Shown here one piece after another: positions 58,552 to 64,000 of a stretch of 64,000 nt of DNA. The notes below the pieces were generated by a model. That model was not told the DNA's origin, ran no database searches, and worked only from the letters and a program-made list of their open reading frames with translations. Location of the stretch: contig JANTUC010000002.1 of the NCBI GenBank assembly GCA_026873275.1, forward strand, positions 744,001-808,000, given 5' to 3'. Both the position numbers and the translations under genes were made by a program. Position 1 is the first letter of the stretch, and every line of letters starts with the position of its first letter. The stretch is from Pseudopithomyces maydicus (Eukaryota > Ascomycota > Dothideomycetes > Pleosporales > Didymosphaeriaceae).

Positions 58552-59607
58552 ATGCCTTCATGTATACTAGGCAGCAGGTGTTTCACCAGAGATAGCGAAC
58601 CGGACCCAGAAAAGAAACCAAAAGTTCAAGTGGGCACCAGAATCTGCGCGCAGTGCAGAAACGTCAGCATGCCCAAGCTCGAAAGGCGATCGCTCGAACC
58701 GTGTCCGGCGGATGAGGGCAATCATTTCGCAGCTCATTTCGAAGTTCAAAAACTCAAAGAACGTTATGAGAACAAAGCAAAATATGTGAAATTCGCGAAA
58801 TTCGCGAAAGCGGTGAGGGAAGATGAGAGGGAAGAGGGGTGGGAAGAGGAGTGGGAAGAGGAGCGCAACAACAAATAATTCGTTTGTGTGACCAAGGATC
58901 CTGAATACTGGGGTTCGCCATGGAATTTGAACGATTTCGATCCTCAGTCCGACCATAAATGCGAGCCGGTGGACTTTCAAGGAGAAATGTGTTCACCATG
59001 CCATCAAAGCGCCAAAAATTTCTATCCGGCACTGAAGGACAAATTCAGAGACAGCAAACAATATATCGGCTTCCCATGCGTTTGGAAAGACCCAAATTAC
59101 GAGAAAGTAGATGCGAAAATTCGACCGGGATGGCAGAGAGTCAATGCGCTGCTCGAGATTGTTAATGTCAGAAAACCGGAGAAGGTTCGGCTCGACGAAT
59201 GGAATATCGAAAACGAACAAGACCACATCCGCAACACCGAAGAGGCCGTCTGCTGTATGATATGCTGGAACCGAATAAATGAATGTCCTATCAAAGACTA
59301 TGTTTTCAATAAGACAACACGAAAGCTGAATCCAACATGGGAGGATGCAGTTCGAAGAAAACGCTTCGAAGCCGGTGTCGAAAAGCGAAATCTTCACCAG
59401 TACGAGGGATACCTATTGAATTTTAAAGATTATTTCCCGCGTGATACCGATAACCCGAACAAAACCGAGAGGAGGCCTTCTATATATCGAAAGCAATACC
59501 AAGAGGTCAACGAAAGTAAAACGTGGGGTGAGCACAAGGTCCCCCTTCTAAGGTTCGAAGACGATGACCCTGAGTCATACGAGCGTACGAAATCCAAGAA
59601 GAAATAA
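58552..59607 (+). CDS. Unrecognised Cys-rich protein; two same-frame parts around a TAA
   Basis: I do not recognise this gene. Two open parts (58552-58878 and from about 58,879 to 59,607) lie in the same reading frame and are split by one TAA at 58876-58878. The second part has no Met until MCSPCHQS, well inside a conserved-looking block, so it probably continues the first. A GT-AG intron at 58813-58896 (84 nt, in phase) would remove the stop and an acidic low-complexity stretch and give 323 aa. The predicted protein has paired cysteines (SRCFTRD, RICAQCRN, GEMCSPCHQ, CCMICW), many charged residues and a Lys-rich end, but no signal peptide or membrane segment. CxxC pairs suggest metal binding; function is unknown. 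It lies between the P450 and tryptophan synthase. Confidence 0.55.
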
Positions 59608-59640
59608 ATGGAATGCATTCAGATACAACACGATTGGGTT

Positions 59641-59704
59641 GATGGTTCAGGAGGGTGATGGTTCAGGAGGGTGATGGTTCAGGAGGGCGATGGCTCGGGA
59701 GGGT
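59641..59704. repeat. 16-bp minisatellite, four copies
   Basis: Four tandem copies of GATGGTTCAGGAGGGT. The first two are identical, the third differs at its last base and the fourth at two positions (CTCGGG in place of TTCAGG). A partial unit follows. It lies just downstream of the unknown Cys-rich gene. Confidence 0.9.
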
Positions 59705-60231
59705 GGAGAGCGATGGTTGAGGAAGGCGATGATCAAGGTTGGTGGCTAGAATTTACTATGTGCTGATTCTTTTGTGGAAAAATGCCCAGTTTTCATGTCA
59801 TCAATAAACGTGTCCGTATTGCTTGCTGCTCATGGAAGGATTGCAGCACGACGGTGATTCTTGGAAGCAGTCCGACGGGCTTTGGCTTTCTCATGCGTCA
59901 AAGCGGTGTAACATGTTGGTCAAGAATCCTTCAAGGAGTCATCATTTCAGGCCAGCAAGGATTGTGATACGATCGCGACAGGAGCAAAATGCAGGCAAGA
60001 CAGCAGTCAAACCCAACGTGGTGTTGAGGCTCGGCCGAGGGCGTCATGGCCTTCCCCACTAAGCCTTAGCGCACGAGAAGCGCCCCACTGCGCTGCGAGG
60101 CCACTGTGCCCCGCCGAAGACGGCGGCGGGCGAGATCGCCTCCGTCATCCCAATAAATTATTCCGGGAGACTGCAAGACTCAGCAACACTCAATTTAGTC
60201 GTCGAAATACCCCCTAGCCCGTAACACAACG

Positions 60232-60238
60232 TGACTCA
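60232..60238 (+). promoter_or_regulatory. TGACTCA site (Gcn4/CpcA/CPC1 type)
   Basis: Perfect TGACTCA, 92 bp before the start codon of tryptophan synthase. This is the consensus bound by the bZIP regulator of cross-pathway (general amino acid) control, which induces tryptophan genes on amino acid starvation. Motif seen directly; its use is inferred. Confidence 0.75.
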
Positions 60239-60329
60239 CACGGTTTGAGATCACGGCTATAAATCTTCCCCAGGGCTCTCGCTCGTCACCTCTGTTCACT
60301 TCGCTCCCTCTACAGAAATTTACCCCACC

Positions 60330-62772
60330 ATGGAAACTATCAAGAAGACCTTCGCGCAATGCAAGAAGGAGGGCAGGGTATGCACAGCTGGCAGGCTCTC
60401 TGGGCAATTGGACGCTGATCATGGATGCAGTCGGCTCTTGTCACATATGTGACCGCAGGCTTCCCTACCCCCAGGAGACACCCGATATCATGCTAGGCAT
60501 GGAGGCGGGAGGCGCTGGTATGTGCTGCATACTCACAATGGCCGTAGTGTGACTCGGTTGACGCGAGCAGATGTCATTGAGCTGGGAATGCCTTTCACCG
60601 ACCCAATCGCCGACGGGCCAACCATCCAGAAGGCCAACACGGTATGTCGAGTCATTTGCCACAATGTGCTATGATCGAAACACTCTGACCATCAATTCCA
60701 CAGCAAGCTCTCAAGAATGGCGTCAACACGACCGAAGTGCTGCAGATGGTTCGCGATGCCCGCAAGCGCGGTCTGAAGGCACCCGTCATGCTTATGGGAT
60801 ACTACAATCCGCTGCTGAGCTATGGAGAGGAGCGTATGCTGCAGGACGCAAAGGAGGCCGGTGCCAATGGCTTCATCATCGTTGACCTTCCACCGGAGGA
60901 GGCTCTGCGCTTCAGAAACTTCTGTCGCAGCTATGGGCAAGTGCACCGGGAGACCTTGTGCTGTCGCCATGCTAACAGCAAGAAAATAGGCTGTCCTACG
61001 TCCCCCTTATCGCCCCCGCCACGTCCGAACAGCGCATGCGTGTTCTTTGCAAGATCGCCGACTCCTTCATCTACGTCGTCTCGCGCATGGGCGTCACCGG
61101 TGCCACGGGCACCATGAACGCCGCGCTTCCGCAGTTGCTCGACCGTGTACACAAATATTCCGGCAACATACCCGCTGCCGTCGGTTTTGGCGTGAGCACA
61201 CGAGACCATTTCTTGAGCGTTGGCCAGATCTCAGAAGGTGTGGTTATTGGTAGCCAGATCATCAACGTGCTTGCAGAGGCCGCCCCTGGCGAGGGTGCGA
61301 AGGCCGTGGAGAAATATTGCGACCAGATCTGTGGAAAGAGCACCCGTGCTACCAGCACTACCCGCGAGGTTGGCATCGTTGAGACCATGGACGCAGCGAA
61401 GGAGCCCAATGGTGTCCACGTAGACAAGGTCATTACTGACGCTGACGTCCCCGATGGCCCTGGACTCGCAGATCAGCTGGATGCGCTAAACGCCAGCGAA
61501 AGCACCGACGAAGGATTACTCCCTGCGCGATTTGGCGAGTTCGGTGGCCAGTACGTTCCCGAATCGCTCATGGATTGTCTTGCCGAACTTGAGAGAGGTT
61601 TCAACGATGCGATCAACGACCCCAAGTTCTGGGAAGAGTATCGATCGTACTTTGATTACATTGGACGTCCCGGCCACCTACACTTGGCAGAACGTCTCAC
61701 CGAACACGCTGGCGGTGCCAATATCTGGTTGAAGCGGGAGGATCTGAACCACACTGGCAGTCACAAGATCAACAACGCGCTGGGTCAGATTCTCATTGCG
61801 AAGCGACTAGGAAAGAAAGAGATTATCGCAGAGACCGGAGCCGGGCAACACGGTGTCGCAACGGCTACAGTGTGTGCCAAATTCGGTTTGAAATGTACCA
61901 TTTACATGGGTGCGGAGGACGTTAGGCGTCAAGCCCTGAATGTCTTCCGTATCAAGTTGCTCGGTGCACAGGTCGTCGCTGTCGAAGCAGGAACACAAAC
62001 TCTTCGCGATGCCGTCAACGAAGCCATGCGGGCGTGGGTGGTCAACCTTGACACGACTCATTATCTCATTGGTTCTGCGATTGGCCCTCACCCTTTCCCT
62101 ACCATCGTTCGCACGTTCCAATCCATCATCGGTGACGAGACAAAGCAGCAGATGCTGGAGAAGCGTGGCAAGTTGCCCGATGCCGTTGTGGCTTGCGTTG
62201 GCGGAGGAAGCAACGCTACTGGAATGTTCTATCCGTTTTCCAAGGATCCATCTGTCAAGCTTTTGGGTGTAGAAGCCGGTGGTGATGGCATTGATACCGA
62301 TCGCCACAGCGCCACCCTGACCGGTGGTTCCAAGGGTGTTCTCCACGGTGTCCGTACCTACATTCTCCAGAACAAACACGGACAGATTACCGATACGCAT
62401 TCGGTCTCGGCTGGTCTCGACTACCCAGGTGTAGGACCCGAGCTTGCTTCTTGGAAGGACAGCCAACGTGCCAAGTTCATTGCTGCCACAGATGCCGAAG
62501 CCTTCATTGGTTTCCGGCTGATCTCGCAGCTAGAAGGTATCATTCCGGCACTTGAGTCGGCGCACGCGATCTGGGGAGCCATTGAGTTGGCCAAGACCAT
62601 GGAGAAGGGCCAGGATATCGTCATCTGTCTCTCCGGCAGAGGTGACAAGGACGTGCAGAGTGTGGCCGACGAGCTTCCCAAGCTGGGTCCCCAGATCGGA
62701 TGGGATCTCCGTTGTAAGTTCACTGCCAATATCGTGCCGTGATGATGATGCTGACCCTATCTTGCAGTCTAA
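60330..62772 (+). CDS. TRP5: Bifunctional tryptophan synthase (alpha-beta fusion), one-base frame break in exon 2
   Basis: Converts indole-3-glycerol phosphate and serine to tryptophan; alpha and beta domains are fused as in all fungi. Exons 60330-60377, 60431-60517, 60571-60641, 60704-60936, 60990-62713 and 62768-62772. Exon 2 encodes SALVTYVTAGFPT, then the frame breaks in a five-C run (60468-60472), and the conserved continuation QETPDIMLGMEAGG is in the next frame. One extra base would give 2169 nt, 722 aa, the expected length. The intron after exon 4 has a GC donor (GCAAGT). The alpha site is ELGMPFTDPIADGP (catalytic Glu and Asp). The beta domain has the PLP lysine in NHTGSHKINNALGQ, GGGSNATGMF and GRGDKDVQ. 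The tiny last exon encodes only the end of F and the stop. Regulation: a TGACTCA site at 60232. Confidence 0.93.
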
Positions 62773-63557
62773 GCGTGTGAAGAATTTCGGACATGAAAAA
62801 AGAACAGTCGGGCGTACCGTAGAAACGCGTTGCATTTAAAGAGCAAGACCAAATACCATCATGTTGAATACATATAGAAACTAAATGTGATGTGCGATTA
62901 CTGTGGTTCTGGGAGGTATCTGGCTGGCGTGTGACACACCACGACGCTCGATGGTGCGATATCGGCTTATCAGATGGGCCTTGATCGCCATGACGTAGCA
63001 AAGGGGAAATTAGAAATTGGCGACTGGCTGTTCAGGACAGCGTCGAGGTATCCATAGTCTACGAGAAGAGCTCGCGGGCAGAGCAGACAAGTAGCATAGC
63101 AAATGACAAGGCTGCAGATGACTAAGAGGTGCCATGCGTGACATAGTTAGTTACAGAAGAGAGGTGGTCTACCCATGGGGGTGGGTAGGGCTGAGCGCAG
63201 CCAACCGATTGGACTCGTGCGTTATTCCCTGGGCCAAGTCGCTTCAGACGTCGGGAGCTGGTGCGCATCTGAACACCAGCGATTGCTCCCCCGCCGTCCT
63301 CGAAACCTGCAGCCCGCCCCGTCTGCATGCACCTCGCGCTCCCGTGCCATTAGTAGTGGGCCCGGATGACACTCGAGTGTTCCTCGCGCACAATCTAGCC
63401 GAACATCCTGGACCGAATCGCCCACCACCGTGACCGCCCGCACAACGACGCATTCGAGCTCCAAGAGCTTCCCCAACACGCGGCGAGGAACAGAAAGGAC
63501 GCACGGAGGGCGCAGAAGCGACGCGAGAAGCTCGAGCAGCTTCGCGCGGCCGACGAG
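62773..63557. other. Intergenic region between tryptophan synthase and SPX gene
   Basis: About 785 bp between two plus-strand genes. The right part (from about 63,250) is GC-rich and should hold the SPX gene leader. Open frames on the minus strand here and through the SPX exon are antisense artefacts. No gene seen. Confidence 0.5.
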
Positions 63558-64000
63558 ATGAAATTCTCCCACAGCCTGCAGTTCAACTCGGTGCCTGACT
63601 GGAGCAACCACTACATCTCGTACAGCAATCTCAAGAAGCTCATCTACACCCTCGAGACGCGCCTGAACCAGCAGAATGCCCACGTCGACGCCGAATCCTC
63701 GCCGCTGCTGAACGGCGCCGCCGAGGACCCAGACAAGGTCTTTACTCGCGCCCTGGACGTCGAGCTCGAGAAGGTCTGCTCCTTCTTCCAGATCAAGCAG
63801 AGCGAGGTGTTTGGCGAGGTGGAAAATGTGCTGAGGGATGAGGAAAACTACGAGGATGAACAGGAAGTCTATGAGCAGGAGCGGGAGAATGCACCCGCCG
63901 GCAAGAAGGGCCGGAGCGGCAGTGTCTTCAAGCACATCGGTGGTCCTACCCGCGGACGTCAGGGCAGCACTACGAGCAGGACATCGACCATAGACGAAGA
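63558..64000 (+). CDS. SPX-domain phosphate transporter, Pho87/Pho90/Pho91-like (3' end cut by window edge)
   Basis: The first 147 codons of a protein with an N-terminal SPX domain, which senses inositol pyrophosphates and so phosphate status. MKFSHSLQFNSVPDWSNHYISY begins the domain, followed by the Lys-containing helix SNLKKLIYTLETRL and the second helix FTRALDVELEKVCSFFQIKQ. After about residue 100 comes an acidic then Gly/Ser/Arg-rich linker, as in fungal low-affinity phosphate transporters of the Pho87/90/91 type. The transporter part lies beyond the window. VTC, Gde1 and Syg1 proteins also start with SPX; the exact opening (QFNSVPDWSNHYI) favours the Pho90 group. No intron is needed so far. 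Confidence 0.85.
   Translation, partial: MKFSHSLQFNSVPDWSNHYISYSNLKKLIYTLETRLNQQNAHVDAESSPLLNGAAEDPDKVFTRALDVELEKVCSFFQIKQSEVFGEVENVLRDEENYEDEQEVYEQERENAPAGKKGRSGSVFKHIGGPTRGRQGSTTSRTSTIDE

Larger units (their letters stand above)
59608..60329. promoter_or_regulatory. Intergenic region upstream of tryptophan synthase
   Basis: About 720 bp. It holds a minisatellite just after the Cys-rich gene and a cross-pathway-control site close to the tryptophan synthase start, both listed separately. No gene seen. Confidence 0.6.

Noticed and set aside
63222..63935. Minus-strand open frame of 237 codons with a Leu-rich composition
   Set aside because: Antisense to the SPX-domain exon; Leu richness mirrors the Glu/Lys codons of the real gene.
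1..64000. tRNA or rRNA genes, CRISPR arrays, insertion sequences
   Set aside because: Reading by eye I found T-loop-like words (for example near 9,084 and 22,391) without matching arms, and no array of regularly spaced repeats or transposase motifs. A tRNA covariance-model scan would be decisive; I could not run it.

Overview
This window is nuclear DNA of a filamentous ascomycete (Pezizomycotina). The evidence is short spliceosomal introns (mostly 45-130 nt, GT-AG), Met codons in CA-rich contexts, and a set of ascomycete genes: a PLS1-type tetraspanin, SSN6/CYC8, a KRE6/SKN1 glucan-synthesis protein, fused tryptophan synthase, CNL2/NKP2, a DUF3632 protein and a fungal C2H2 regulator. A Dothideomycete-like fungus is my best guess, but the class cannot be proven from this sequence. 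All exon models were deduced by eye from splice signals, reading-frame continuity and family conservation.

Layout. 1-8 kb: the P4-ATPase flippase (minus, runs off the left edge) is divergent from a CANIN/Nse6-like Smc5/6 cofactor gene (plus). 10.9-14.4 kb: PLS1 tetraspanin (minus) is divergent from the MADS-box gene MCM1 (plus). 17.0-18.9 kb: an APC-family permease. 20.2-25.2 kb: KRE6/SKN1-like GH16 gene and a small conserved gene, both minus. 26.0-28.9 kb: SSN6/CYC8 corepressor (minus), divergent over 4.2 kb of GC-rich, gene-free DNA from HMG-CoA lyase (33.1-34.3 kb). 35.3-36.5 kb: secreted tyrosinase. 36.7-39.8 kb: C2H2-like regulator (minus). 41.6-47.5 kb is the most compact part: CNL2/NKP2 and EAF3 (divergent), then NRK1 and an ARMH3/DUF1741 gene (divergent). 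48.1-50.3 kb: secreted GH5-like protein with a cysteine-rich tail. 50.8-52.5 kb: DUF3632 protein and alpha/beta hydrolase, convergent. 53.9-59.6 kb is an accessory-looking stretch: PRISE-type reductase, cytochrome P450 and an unrecognised Cys-rich protein. 60.3-62.8 kb: bifunctional tryptophan synthase. 63.6 kb to the right edge: the start of an SPX-domain phosphate transporter.

Most genes are housekeeping and share no single pathway. Functional themes are membrane and wall biology (flippase, KRE6, PLS1), chromatin and transcription (CANIN protein, MCM1, SSN6, EAF3, NKP2) and metabolism (HMG-CoA lyase, NRK1, tryptophan synthase). I found no convincing new multi-gene system, mobile element, CRISPR array or RNA gene. 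The points most worth checking are two single-base frame breaks in homopolymers inside conserved genes (tryptophan synthase and the PRISE reductase), a GC-AG intron and a TGACTCA site in the tryptophan synthase gene, a 26-nt microexon in the GH5-like gene, and the unrecognised Cys-rich gene, whose two halves lie in one frame around a TAA.
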